Positions 17,418-25,658 of a stretch of 40,375 bases of DNA are shown in pieces. The notes under the pieces are model-generated. The model did no database searches, had not been told where the DNA came from, and saw only the letters and a list, made by a program, of their open reading frames with translations. Each line of letters opens with the position of its first letter. Within the stretch, counting starts at the first letter, position 1. The stretch is from Deltaproteobacteria bacterium (GTDB lineage Bacteria; Myxococcota_A; UBA9042): the NCBI GenBank assembly GCA_016218865.1, contig JACRCU010000354.1, forward strand, positions 1 through 40,375, written 5' to 3'. The translations under genes were made by a program, and so were the position numbers.

Positions 17418-18062
17418 CTACACAGTGGCGCGGTCCAGCAACCATGCCTGATGCGGCAGCGGCGCCGACCACAGCAGCTCGGGCAGGGCGTTGTCGACGA
17501 GCACGCCGGGCGCCAAGTCCAGGCCCGCCGCCTGATAGCACTGGCAGACAAAGGCCGAGCAGTACACCGCCCGCTGGTCGTCGCGGCCAAAGCGCCGGCC
17601 CAGCTGCCCCTGCTGTAGCGCCAGCCAGGTCGCAAACACCTTGGGGATGCTGTAGCGCGTCAGCGAGCCCAGCAGGCCCAGCGCGGCCGCCAGCACCTGC
17701 TCGGTCTGGCCGGTGTCCAGGCCAAAATCCAGCACCGCCAGAGTGGGGGCCTCGTCCTCGGCACAGTACTTGTCCAGGCGATTTTCCTGCACGCCCAGGC
17801 GGATGAAGTGGCTGTGCAGGTCCAGGTCGCTCTCCAACAGCCAGTGCTCGCCGTCCAACCGGCGGCCCTCGAACAAAAAGGCGTGGCTCCACAGGCTCCA
17901 CTGGCGCGCCGGGTCCAGGCGGCGCTGGCTGCGGCGGATGCGGCGGTCGATCCAGCTGGCCAGACCGACCAGCCCCACCCGCCCCGGGGCTGCGTAAGCG
18001 TCGAAAAACTGGCGGTTGCTCCACTCGGGCGGCGCCAAGGTGACCGGAAACGGCTGGCTCAC
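17418..18062 (-). CDS. permuted papain-like (NlpC/P60-type, YiiX-like) amidase or peptidase
   Basis: A 214-residue protein. GTG is the start because AGGAG lies 8 nt upstream; the text before it is not protein-like. It carries the order His-Glu-Cys expected for circularly permuted NlpC/P60 enzymes. The likely catalytic residues are His in LWSHAFLFEG, an acidic residue in WLLESDLDLH, and Cys in YCSAFVCQCYQAAG. Family members cleave amide bonds in peptidoglycan or lipids, so an envelope or lipid substrate is plausible but not shown. No signal peptide was seen. It follows the FHA gene by about 120 bp on the same strand, suggesting one transcription unit. Confidence 0.6.
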   Translation of the reverse strand: MSQPFPVTLAPPEWSNRQFFDAYAAPGRVGLVGLASWIDRRIRRSQRRLDPARQWSLWSHAFLFEGRRLDGEHWLLESDLDLHSHFIRLGVQENRLDKYCAEDEAPTLAVLDFGLDTGQTEQVLAAALGLLGSLTRYSIPKVFATWLALQQGQLGRRFGRDDQRAVYCSAFVCQCYQAAGLDLAPGVLVDNALPELLWSAPLPHQAWLLDRATV

Positions 18063-18181
18063 GGGCAGGCTCCTGGGCGGGCGGCCGGGCGGCGAGGGCA
18101 GGTCAGTACGGCGGACCGGCGAAGCACAGCAGTTTCCGTTGCGATGACAAGAAGATCCGAAGCAAGACTCATGCCGCGGCC

Positions 18182-19012
18182 TTAGTCGGTGTCGACGCGG
18201 AACCGGCAGCTGCCGACTTCGATGACGTCGCCGGCCCACAGCTCGAACTTTGTCACCACGTCGCCGTTGACGCGCACGGTGCCGAACGAGAGTTCGCTGG
18301 TCAGCTCCCAACTCGCGCCGTTCCAAGCGATCTTGACCTGCCCGTGGACCAGGCCGCGCAGCTTGAGCTGGCCGTCGCGGGCGATCGCCAGCGTCTCGCC
18401 CTCGATCAGATCGAAGCGCTCGCCGCCCGCGGCCCAGTCGTCCAGGCGCACCACGTAGCTGCGCTTGGCGGCCTTGAGGCGGTGGAACGAGTCGCGCACC
18501 TCTTCCATTTCCATGCCCACCGTCGGCTGGCGCCAGCGGGCGTTGTCGAATACCGGCGGCACGTAGGCGTCGGCGGCGTGGAGGGCCTGACTGCCACAGC
18601 GCGGGCACGGGGCGTCGCGGCGGGCAAAGTTGACCATGCCCGTCCACTGGCAACTGGGGCAGCGCATCTTGACGAAGCGCGCCTGCCCCACCTCTTGCAC
18701 GGCCGTCCGCGTCGCCGATTCGCCAAAGATCAGCAGGTGATCGCTGCCGATCAGGATCTCGGAGCCCTCGGGCAGGTAGACCATGTCGTCAATCAGCTTG
18801 CCGTTGACGACCACCGGGTTGGTGTGCGAGGCGCAAGTGATGAACCAGTTGCCGGTCGCCCCCTCCATGTGCACCACCGCGTGCTGGCGTGACACGGTCG
18901 GGCTGTCCAGCACCAGTTCGCAGACCGGGTCGCGGCCGATGCGGAACATCTTGAGCAAGATGGCGGCCTTGCGGGCATCCTGGCCGATTTCGTGAACGGT
19001 GATGGTCGGCAC
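18182..19012 (-). CDS. FHA domain / zinc-ribbon protein
   Basis: A 276-residue signalling adaptor. GTG is preferred because AGGAG sits 5 nt upstream; a longer frame continues upstream without protein character. Residues 20-100 are a forkhead-associated domain that binds phosphothreonine. It has FRIGRDPVCELVLDSPTVSRQHAVV (GR and SRQH are the phosphopeptide-binding signature), then NPVVVNGKLIDD and LLIFGES. A zinc ribbon follows (CPSCQW and CPRCGS). The C-terminus has a second FHA-like part (LAIARDGQLKLRG, LSFGTVRVNGD) without the SxxH motif, probably degenerate. FHA proteins usually partner Ser/Thr kinases, but none is in the window. Confidence 0.85.
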   Translation of the reverse strand: MPTITVHEIGQDARKAAILLKMFRIGRDPVCELVLDSPTVSRQHAVVHMEGATGNWFITCASHTNPVVVNGKLIDDMVYLPEGSEILIGSDHLLIFGESATRTAVQEVGQARFVKMRCPSCQWTGMVNFARRDAPCPRCGSQALHAADAYVPPVFDNARWRQPTVGMEMEEVRDSFHRLKAAKRSYVVRLDDWAAGGERFDLIEGETLAIARDGQLKLRGLVHGQVKIAWNGASWELTSELSFGTVRVNGDVVTKFELWAGDVIEVGSCRFRVDTD

Positions 19013-19318
19013 GAGCACTCCTGACAGAAAGGCGTGGGCAGCACAGCTAGGCTTGGGCAGCGCAGACTGGCGCGGACAGCCGAGCACGGCCGCTGCTGCC
19101 GGGAATTGTCTCTGTGCCGGCGGGCGGGCGCAAATTGGCCGGGCCCCGGCCGGGGCAAAAGCAAGAACGCAACCCGACTTGTGGGGCCATGCCGCCACCG
19201 CGCGCCGGGCCGTCCAAACGGAGTCTGCCTGCGGGTCCTGGCGCCCCGCGCGGGATGACCGTGCCGGCTCTTGCGGGAGCGCGCGGCGGCGCAGCCCGCT
19301 ATGGCCGGGGCAAGCGGG

Positions 19319-19426
19319 CTACGAACCCGACTTCGACGCCTGCTTTTCCTTCTTTTTCTGCTGCTTTTCTTTGGTGCTCAGCTTGGGCTTGTTCGATTTG
19401 TCGGGCTTCTCTTGGCCTTTGGGCAT
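19319..19426 (-). CDS. small Lys-rich protein, 35 residues
   Basis: A short frame starting MPKGQEKPDKSNKPK with AAGGAG 7 nt upstream of its ATG, one of the better ribosome-binding sites in the window. The product is almost all Lys, Gln, Glu and Ser and is surely disordered. It resembles the small Lys-rich proteins beginning M(A/S/P)KGQ that occur widely in bacteria without known function. RNA or ribosome association is only a guess. It stands alone, divergent from the methyltransferase gene. Confidence 0.65.
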   Translation of the reverse strand: MPKGQEKPDKSNKPKLSTKEKQQKKKEKQASKSGS

Positions 19427-19593
19427 GGCGTTCTCCTTTGGCAGCGCCCCTGGGACATGGATCGCGGAGCGGGGCACCCCGATAGGATGCCTCTGCCCGC
19501 GGCGGATCGCCAGGGGGGCGCGCGCATTGACCGTGGCCGGCGGAGCGCATAGGCTCGCCAACCCGGCGGCATGGCGCCGCCCAGGCGAGACGG

Positions 19594-20466
19594 ATGCGCA
19601 CTTGTTCGGCTTGTGGCCAGGCCTTGACTGGCGCTGCGTGGCACTGCGACGGGTGTGGCTGGCGCGCCGCCGAGCGCGGAGGTTTTGCCTGCCTGGCTCC
19701 CGAGCTCGCCGCCGGCAACGACGGCTACGACGCCAGCTTGTTTCGCGCGTCGGCCGCGCTGCAGGCCCAGAACTTCTGGTTCGTCGGCCGCAATCGGCTG
19801 TTGGCGCAGCAGCTCGGCAAGCTGCAGCTCAACCCCGCGCGCCTGTTGGAAATCGGCTGCGGCACCGGCTTCGTCCTCAAGATGCTGGGCCAAGTCTATC
19901 CCGAGGCCGAGCTCTGGGGCAGCGACATCTACACCGAAGGGCTGGACTTTGCCGCCGAGGCAGTCCCGCGCGCCCACCTGCTGCAGATGGATGCCACCAC
20001 CCTGCCGTTCCGCGACGAATTCGACCTGATCGGCGCGTTCGACGTCATCGAGCACATCGACGACGACCGCCAGGCGCTGGCAGCGATGGCGGCGGCGCTG
20101 CGCCCGCACGGGCACCTGGTGCTCACCGTGCCGCAGCACCCGGCGCTGTGGAGCCGGATGGACGAGTACGCGCACCACAAGCGACGCTACACTCGCCCGG
20201 AATTGCTAGAGAAAGTCCGTGAGTCCGGTCTGCAGGTGCGCAGCGCGACCTCGTTCGTCAGCCTGCTGGCTCCGGCCATGTGGGCGTCGCGGGTGCTGCA
20301 GCGCAACCGGCCGCCGGTCGCCGACGGCATCGACCCGGATTTGCGCATGAATCCGTCGCTGAACCGGGTGCTGCTGTCTGTGATGGAGCTGGAGCGCGGG
20401 CTGGTGGCGCGCGGCCTGGACCTGCCGGTGGGCGGCTCGCTGCTGCTGGTCGCCCAGCGCGCCTGA
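19594..20466 (+). CDS. class I SAM-dependent methyltransferase with N-terminal zinc ribbon
   Basis: A 290-residue cytosolic enzyme. The first 22 residues hold two Cys pairs (CSACG, CDGCG), a small zinc ribbon. The methyltransferase core begins near residue 85. Motif I is LLEIGCGTGFVL, the acidic residue that binds the ribose is in WGSDIY, and motif II/post-I is FDLIGAFDVIEHIDDD, where the DVIEH signature is common in this superfamily. The acceptor is unknown. It opens a plus-strand cluster of nucleotide-sugar genes, so a sugar or lipid-linked acceptor is plausible. Confidence 0.85.
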   Translation: MRTCSACGQALTGAAWHCDGCGWRAAERGGFACLAPELAAGNDGYDASLFRASAALQAQNFWFVGRNRLLAQQLGKLQLNPARLLEIGCGTGFVLKMLGQVYPEAELWGSDIYTEGLDFAAEAVPRAHLLQMDATTLPFRDEFDLIGAFDVIEHIDDDRQALAAMAAALRPHGHLVLTVPQHPALWSRMDEYAHHKRRYTRPELLEKVRESGLQVRSATSFVSLLAPAMWASRVLQRNRPPVADGIDPDLRMNPSLNRVLLSVMELERGLVARGLDLPVGGSLLLVAQRA

Positions 20467-20625
20467 AGGCGGCGACACACCTTGGCGCTGGGGAGGGCTC
20501 GGCGGTGGACACTGCCCCGGGGCTCGCCTATCCTGGTGCCGCCGCGGACGCGACCTCGGCCCGGTGTCCGCCAGCGGCGCAGTAGGGCCGGCGAGCCGTC
20601 CGAGCGGCATCGCGATGGGGTTCAC

Positions 20626-21531
20626 ATGAGTCACTTCAAGGGAATCTTGCTGGCGGGCGGCAAGGGCACGCGCCTGTACCCGGTCACCCAGGTGGCCAGC
20701 AAGCAGCTGCAGCCGATCTACAACAAGCCGATGATCTACTACCCGCTGACCACCCTGCTGGTCGCCGGTGTGCGCGAGGTGCTGATCATCTCGTCGCCCG
20801 AGGACATTGGCCGCTTCGAGGCGCTGCTGGGCGACGGCCGCCGCTGGGGCATCCAGCTGCAGTATGCCGTGCAGGCCGAACCCAAGGGCATTGCGCAAGC
20901 GCTGCAGATCGGGCGGGAATTCGTCGGCAACGACTCGGTGTTCTTGATGCTGGGCGACAACCTTATCTACGGCCGCCTGGACTTCTTGCGGGCGGCGATG
21001 GCGGCCAACGGCGCCGGCGCCACGGTGTTTGCCTACCACGTGCACAACCCGCAAGAGTACGGCGTGGTCGAGTTCGGACCCGACGGCAAGGCGCGCTCGC
21101 TGGAAGAGAAGCCCAAGCAACCCAAGTCGAATTGGGCGGTTCCGGGGTTGTACTTGTACGGGCCGGGCGCGGCGGCCGAGGCCGATGCCGTCACCCCGTC
21201 GGCGCGCGGCGAGCTGGAGATCACCGATCTGAACCGCCGCTACCTGCAGCGCGGCCAGCTGACTGTGATGCCGATGGGCCGCGGCATCGCCTGGCTGGAC
21301 ACCGGCACGCCCGAAAGTCTGCTGGAAGCCTCGAATTTCGTGCACACGCTAGAGACGCGCCAGGGCCTGTTCGTCGGCTCGCCGGAAGAGGCGGCCTTCC
21401 ACATGGGCTTCTTGGACGTCGCCGGCCTGGCCAACTGCATTGCCGCTACGCCGGACGGCCCGTACCGCGCCTACTTGCAGCGGATTTTGGACGGAGCCCA
21501 CCGCGACCTGGCCGCCGGAGGGCGCGGGTGA
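20626..21531 (+). CDS. rfbA: glucose-1-phosphate thymidylyltransferase
   Basis: Makes dTDP-glucose from dTTP and glucose 1-phosphate, the first step to dTDP-deoxysugars. The product is 301 residues, normal for short RfbA/RmlA. The N-terminal nucleotide-binding loop is GILLAGGKGTRLYPVT, followed by SKQLQPIYNKPMIYYPL. LGDNLIYG carries the metal-binding Asp, and EYGVVEF, EEKPKQPKS, GLYLY and WLDTGTPESLLEA are standard family motifs. It overlaps the following glycosyltransferase by 4 bp (GTGA), so the two are translationally coupled. No dTDP-glucose 4,6-dehydratase gene is in the window. Confidence 0.95.
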   Translation: MSHFKGILLAGGKGTRLYPVTQVASKQLQPIYNKPMIYYPLTTLLVAGVREVLIISSPEDIGRFEALLGDGRRWGIQLQYAVQAEPKGIAQALQIGREFVGNDSVFLMLGDNLIYGRLDFLRAAMAANGAGATVFAYHVHNPQEYGVVEFGPDGKARSLEEKPKQPKSNWAVPGLYLYGPGAAAEADAVTPSARGELEITDLNRRYLQRGQLTVMPMGRGIAWLDTGTPESLLEASNFVHTLETRQGLFVGSPEEAAFHMGFLDVAGLANCIAATPDGPYRAYLQRILDGAHRDLAAGGRG

Positions 21532-22475
21532 GCCGTGCCGCGACCTGCGAGGTGTCGGTCGTCGTACCCGTGTACGGCGGCGAGGCGACCGTGGCCGAGT
21601 TGGCCCAGGGACTGGCGGCGGCCCTGCGCGACCGCGACTGGGAGCTGCTGTTCGTGTGCGATCGGCCGCGCGACGGCTCGTGGGCGCAAGTACAGAAGCT
21701 GGCAGCCGAAAATCCGCGGGTGCGGGCGCTGCTGTTCCGCCGCAACTATGGCCAGCACCCGGCGCTGCTGTGCGGGATTCGCCTGGCGCGCGGCCGCACC
21801 GTGGTCACCATGGACGAGGACCTGCAGCACAACCCGGCCGACGTGCCGGCGCTGGTGGCGGTGGCCGAACAGGAGCAGGCGCTGGTCTACGGCGTCTCGG
21901 CCGAGCTGCACCACGGCGGCTTCCGCAATCTGTCGTCGCGGCTGCTCAAGCGCTTCTTGGCCAGCTACCTGGGCGTGGACTTTGGCCGGAACATGAGCGC
22001 TTTCCGGGCGTTTCCCAGTCAGGCGCGCGAGGCCTTTGCCGACTACCGCTCGGCGATGGTGGCGATCGACGTGCTGCTGAGCTGGGCGGCGCTGCCGGTG
22101 CGGGCCTTGCCGTGTGCGCACGCGCCGCGGCGGGCCGGCGCTTCGGGCTATACTTTCGCCAAGCTGATGAAATTGATGGGTGATGTGGTGCTCGGCTTCT
22201 CGGTGGCGCCGCTGCGGCTGGCGACCTGGGCCGGGCTGGCGGCGATGCTGGGCGCGTTCGCCCTGGCGGCGGTGGTGGGCCTGAACTGGCTGCTCCATGG
22301 CTCGGCGGTGCCGGGTTTTGCCTTCCTGGGCCTGGCCGTGACGCTGCTGGGCGGCGTGCAGCTGTTGGCGCTGGGTCTCTTGGGCGAGTACTTGGGGCGG
22401 CTTTACGGCAGCGCACTGGGGCGCCCCCAATATCTGGTGGCCGAGCGGACGTGGCGCGAGCCCGAGGCGCGGTAA
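21528..22475 (+). CDS. family 2 glycosyltransferase with two C-terminal membrane segments
   Basis: A 315-residue membrane-bound GT2, like polyprenol-phosphate glycosyltransferases (DPM1/GtrB/ArnC type). It starts at GTG overlapping the rfbA stop, with GGAGG 7 nt upstream. The catalytic part has VSVVVPVYGGEATV, LLFVCDRPRDGSW and VVTMDEDLQHNPADVPAL; the DEDLQ is the DxD-like metal and nucleotide site. RRAGASGYTFAKLMKL is the usual late conserved stretch. Two hydrophobic helices follow (LAAMLGAFALAAVVGLNWLL and FAFLGLAVTLLGGVQLLALG). It probably loads a sugar made by the neighbouring enzymes onto undecaprenyl phosphate; this is inferred. Confidence 0.9.
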   Translation: MSRAATCEVSVVVPVYGGEATVAELAQGLAAALRDRDWELLFVCDRPRDGSWAQVQKLAAENPRVRALLFRRNYGQHPALLCGIRLARGRTVVTMDEDLQHNPADVPALVAVAEQEQALVYGVSAELHHGGFRNLSSRLLKRFLASYLGVDFGRNMSAFRAFPSQAREAFADYRSAMVAIDVLLSWAALPVRALPCAHAPRRAGASGYTFAKLMKLMGDVVLGFSVAPLRLATWAGLAAMLGAFALAAVVGLNWLLHGSAVPGFAFLGLAVTLLGGVQLLALGLLGEYLGRLYGSALGRPQYLVAERTWREPEAR

Positions 22476-22502
22476 CGGACTCTACCTGCGGAAGGTCTAG
22501 GT

Positions 22503-23633
22503 ATGTTGCGGTTTCATGAACCTTTCTTGACCGGGCGCGAGCAGGGCTACCTGGCCGAGGTGCTGGCGGGCGGCAGCTTTGCCGGCAACGGGCCCTTTGG
22601 CAAGCGCGTCCAGGCCTGGCTGGAGCGCCACACCGGCTGCCCGCACGTGCTGCTCACCCACTCGTGCACCGGCGCCCTGGAGATGGCGGCGCTGCTGGCC
22701 GACCTGCAGCCGGGCGACGAGGTGCTGCTGCCCTCGTTCACCTTTGTCAGCACCGCGACTGCGTTTTTGCGGGCCGGCGCCAAGCTGGTGTTCTGCGAGG
22801 TCGACCCGGCCACCATGACGCTGGATCTGGCCGATGTCGCGCGCCGCCTGACGCCGCGCAGCAAGGTGGTGGTGCCGGTGCACTACGCCGGTCTGAGCTG
22901 CGACATGGTGAAATTGACGGATTTCGCCAAGCAGCACCGGCTCTTTGTCGTGGAGGATGCTGCTCAGGGGCTGGACGCGTCCCGCGACGGCCGCCACCTG
23001 GGCACCTGGGGCAGCCTGGGCACGCTGTCGTTCCACGAGACCAAGAACGTCCACTGCGGGCTGGGCGGCGCGCTGCTCATCCACGACCCGGCGCTGCTGG
23101 AGCGGGCCGAGATCATCTGGGAGCGCGGCACCAACCGCCAAAAGATGTTCAAGGGTTTGGTCGACAAGTACAGCTGGGTCGACGTCGGCTCCAGCTTCTA
23201 CATGACCGAGCTGCAGGCGGCCTTCTTGCTGGCGCAGCTGGAGGCTTTGGCCGACAACACCGCGCTGCGTCTGGGTCAATGGCGCCGCTATGCCGAGCAG
23301 CTGGCGCCGCTGGCGGCCGCGGGCCACGTGCAGCTGGCGCAGGTGCCCGCCACCGCCCAGCCCAATGGCCACTGCTTCTTCGTGCTGGCCCGCAGCGGGG
23401 CCGAGGCGGACGCCCTGCGCGAGTACCTGGTCGGCCACGGCTTCCAGGCCACCATCCACTACGTGCCGCTGCACGCTTCGGAAATGGGCAGGCGGCTCGG
23501 CTATGCCGACGGCGACCTGCCGGTGACGCTGGACGGGGCGGCGCGCCTGCTGCGCCTGCCGCTGCACCACAAGCTGCAGCTGGCCGATCTCGATGCGGTT
23601 GCTGGCGCGGTGCGGCAGTTCTACGGCGCCTGA
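22503..23633 (+). CDS. DegT/DnrJ/EryC1/StrS-type sugar aminotransferase (WecE/RffA-like)
   Basis: A 376-residue PLP enzyme, the family length. It has THSCTGALEMAALLADLQPGDEV (PLP phosphate-binding region), PVHYAGLSCDM, VVEDAAQGLDA (the Asp that contacts the pyridine nitrogen) and TLSFHETKNV, whose Lys forms the Schiff base. The SFHETKN wording is the one I know from WecE/RffA, which aminates dTDP-4-keto-6-deoxyglucose at C4. GSSFYMTELQAAFLLAQ is also typical. It lies 27 bp behind the glycosyltransferase with GGAAGG before its ATG, so it belongs to the same operon. The product is probably a dTDP-4-amino-4,6-dideoxyhexose. Confidence 0.92.
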   Translation: MLRFHEPFLTGREQGYLAEVLAGGSFAGNGPFGKRVQAWLERHTGCPHVLLTHSCTGALEMAALLADLQPGDEVLLPSFTFVSTATAFLRAGAKLVFCEVDPATMTLDLADVARRLTPRSKVVVPVHYAGLSCDMVKLTDFAKQHRLFVVEDAAQGLDASRDGRHLGTWGSLGTLSFHETKNVHCGLGGALLIHDPALLERAEIIWERGTNRQKMFKGLVDKYSWVDVGSSFYMTELQAAFLLAQLEALADNTALRLGQWRRYAEQLAPLAAAGHVQLAQVPATAQPNGHCFFVLARSGAEADALREYLVGHGFQATIHYVPLHASEMGRRLGYADGDLPVTLDGAARLLRLPLHHKLQLADLDAVAGAVRQFYGA

Positions 23634-23696
23634 GTCGCTTTGTGTGATCCGATGTAGTGCGTAGGGTGTGGTCGGCGTCGAAACGACCCAGGCGCG

Positions 23697-25376
23697 CTAC
23701 GGTGCGGCCTTCTTGGGCAGCGGCCAGCCCACCACCTCGCCCGCCACCAGCCGATTCAGCACGGGCGCCGGGCTGGCGGTCGCCGGCAAGTCGCGCCGCA
23801 CGAATACGTGCCATTGTTGGGTGTAGCCGCCGACGGTGCGATCCCAGCCGCCGGGGCCGTTGAGCGCGCCCACGTAGGCATAGCCGGCCCGCTCGCTCAT
23901 CGCGTCGCGGTGGAATGTGGTGACCACCGCCGCCGGGCGCTGCGCGTCGATCCAGGCCAGGAGTTCGCCGCGGATGCGATCGGCCATGGGCCGCCCGGTC
24001 TTGGGTGCCCCGGACAGGACGGTCAGGCAGGCGTCGGTCGCGAAGAACCGCTGGCCGCTCAAGCGCGCGGTGTAGGGCTCGTCGGGCAGGGCCACGGGCG
24101 CCGGCGCGGCGCGGACCCAGTCGACCAGAGCCTGCCACTCGGCGCGGGCCGCCGGACCCGGCACGACCTTGAAGGGATTGTGAATCATCGCCAGGAGTTG
24201 CAACCCGATGGCCGCCCACAGCAGCCCCAGCTGCCCGCCGGGCGCGCCGCGGCGGGTCAGCGCCACGACCCACTGCTGCACCGCCAGCATCGCCACCACC
24301 CCCAGCACCGCCGTCGCCGGGATCAGGCTGTTCGAGTAGGTACCCTGGGTCAGCAGCAACAGCGACGGCACCAGTCCGGCCAGCAGTACCGCCAGCGCAT
24401 GCACCGCCCGCCGCCGCTCGCCCAGCAGCCACAGCCACGGCGGCGCCGCCAGCGCCAGGGCCACCATACCCACGTCGCGCGCCAACAGCGCCCGCGGCAT
24501 CACCAGCGGCGAGCCGACCGCGTGGGGGTACTCCGACGGCGCCTCGTACAAGAAGTAGCCCATCCACCGGTCGCCCTGCAGCACCGGCAGGCCCACCAGC
24601 AGCCAAGCTACCGCGGCCGTGCTCGCCAGCAGCACCGCCGCGCGCCGCCACTCGACCAGGGCCAGGACCGTTGCCAGCACCATTGCGTAGGGTAAGGCCG
24701 ACTGCTTGACCGCGCACGCCAAGCCGAACAAGGTGCCGGCCAGCAGCGCGCTGAGGACGCCGCGACCGCGCGCCACCGCCAGCATGCCGCCCAGCATCAG
24801 CGCCACCATCAGGCCGTCGCTCTTGCCCACGCCAAAGAAATTCCCTGTCATCTCGCCAGCCAGCAGGGGCCAGGCTGCGGCAACGAGGGCGAGCGGCCGC
24901 GGCAACTGCCAGGTGCGGGCCAGCAGGTAGACCACCACCACCGCGACCGCCATGCCGCCAGCGTTGACCGCGCGCATCGCCTGCAGCGGCGCCACCGAGC
25001 CGCCCAGCAGCCAACTGGCTACCCGCGGCCCCAGCGGCCCGTAGGGCATGGCGATGTAGTCCAGCGAGGGCTCGGCGTACATGGGCAGGCCGGCGGCGGC
25101 GCGCACGGCCATCTCGGCCATGCCGTTCTCCATCGTCTCAATCGGATAGGGGACTTGCACGACCTGACCGGTCGCCAGCGCCACCGCCAGCCCGCCCAGC
25201 ACCGCCGCGGCGGCCAGCAGCCAGGGCGCCCAATGCAGCAGGCGCGGGGATTGCAGCAGTGCCAGACCAGCGGCCAGCGTGGACTGCACAAGTCGGTCGC
25301 TCCACTGCGGAAGCTGCGGCGTGGGCGGCAGCTGCGAAGTGGGCGGAATCTGCGGAGTGTGTGGGTCGTCTGCCAT
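23697..25376 (-). CDS. polytopic membrane protein, GT-C (PMT/ArnT-like) glycosyltransferase candidate
   Basis: A 559-residue protein with about ten to twelve hydrophobic helices in the first 430 residues and a soluble C-terminal domain. A short Pro/Gln-rich N-tail (HTPQIPPTSQLPPTPQLP), built from near-repeats, precedes the first helix. The first periplasmic loop carries PYPIETMENGMAEMAVRAAAG, in the position where GT-C enzymes have their catalytic acidic residues. YIAMPYGPLGPRVASWLLGG resembles the family-39 and DUF2029-like layout. Two Met codons 6 nt apart compete as the start; the second has AGGG at suitable spacing. It probably transfers a lipid-linked sugar, fitting the neighbouring sugar cluster, but it is on the opposite strand. 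Confidence 0.65.
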   Translation of the reverse strand: MADDPHTPQIPPTSQLPPTPQLPQWSDRLVQSTLAAGLALLQSPRLLHWAPWLLAAAAVLGGLAVALATGQVVQVPYPIETMENGMAEMAVRAAAGLPMYAEPSLDYIAMPYGPLGPRVASWLLGGSVAPLQAMRAVNAGGMAVAVVVVYLLARTWQLPRPLALVAAAWPLLAGEMTGNFFGVGKSDGLMVALMLGGMLAVARGRGVLSALLAGTLFGLACAVKQSALPYAMVLATVLALVEWRRAAVLLASTAAVAWLLVGLPVLQGDRWMGYFLYEAPSEYPHAVGSPLVMPRALLARDVGMVALALAAPPWLWLLGERRRAVHALAVLLAGLVPSLLLLTQGTYSNSLIPATAVLGVVAMLAVQQWVVALTRRGAPGGQLGLLWAAIGLQLLAMIHNPFKVVPGPAARAEWQALVDWVRAAPAPVALPDEPYTARLSGQRFFATDACLTVLSGAPKTGRPMADRIRGELLAWIDAQRPAAVVTTFHRDAMSERAGYAYVGALNGPGGWDRTVGGYTQQWHVFVRRDLPATASPAPVLNRLVAGEVVGWPLPKKAAP

Positions 25377-25658
25377 CGCCATCCCTGCCGTAGGCGTTGC
25401 CCGGTCGGCGGCCGCGACTGTGCCGCAATGGTCCTGGGGGGTCAAGGCGTTGGCGGGCGACCCTGCCGAGGGTGGTGCGGGCTGGGTCGGGCCGGTCGCC
25501 GACGGTTCGGCGGGATGATTTTGCCCCCACCGCAAGACACCTGCCGGCCAGGCTGCGGCGTGGGGACCCTGCGGGAGGGGTGGGCTGGCGTGGGGATTTG
25601 GCGCTCCATGGCCTTCTGGCTGTGTTCACTACATAGCTTTGGAATTACAAGGTAATTG

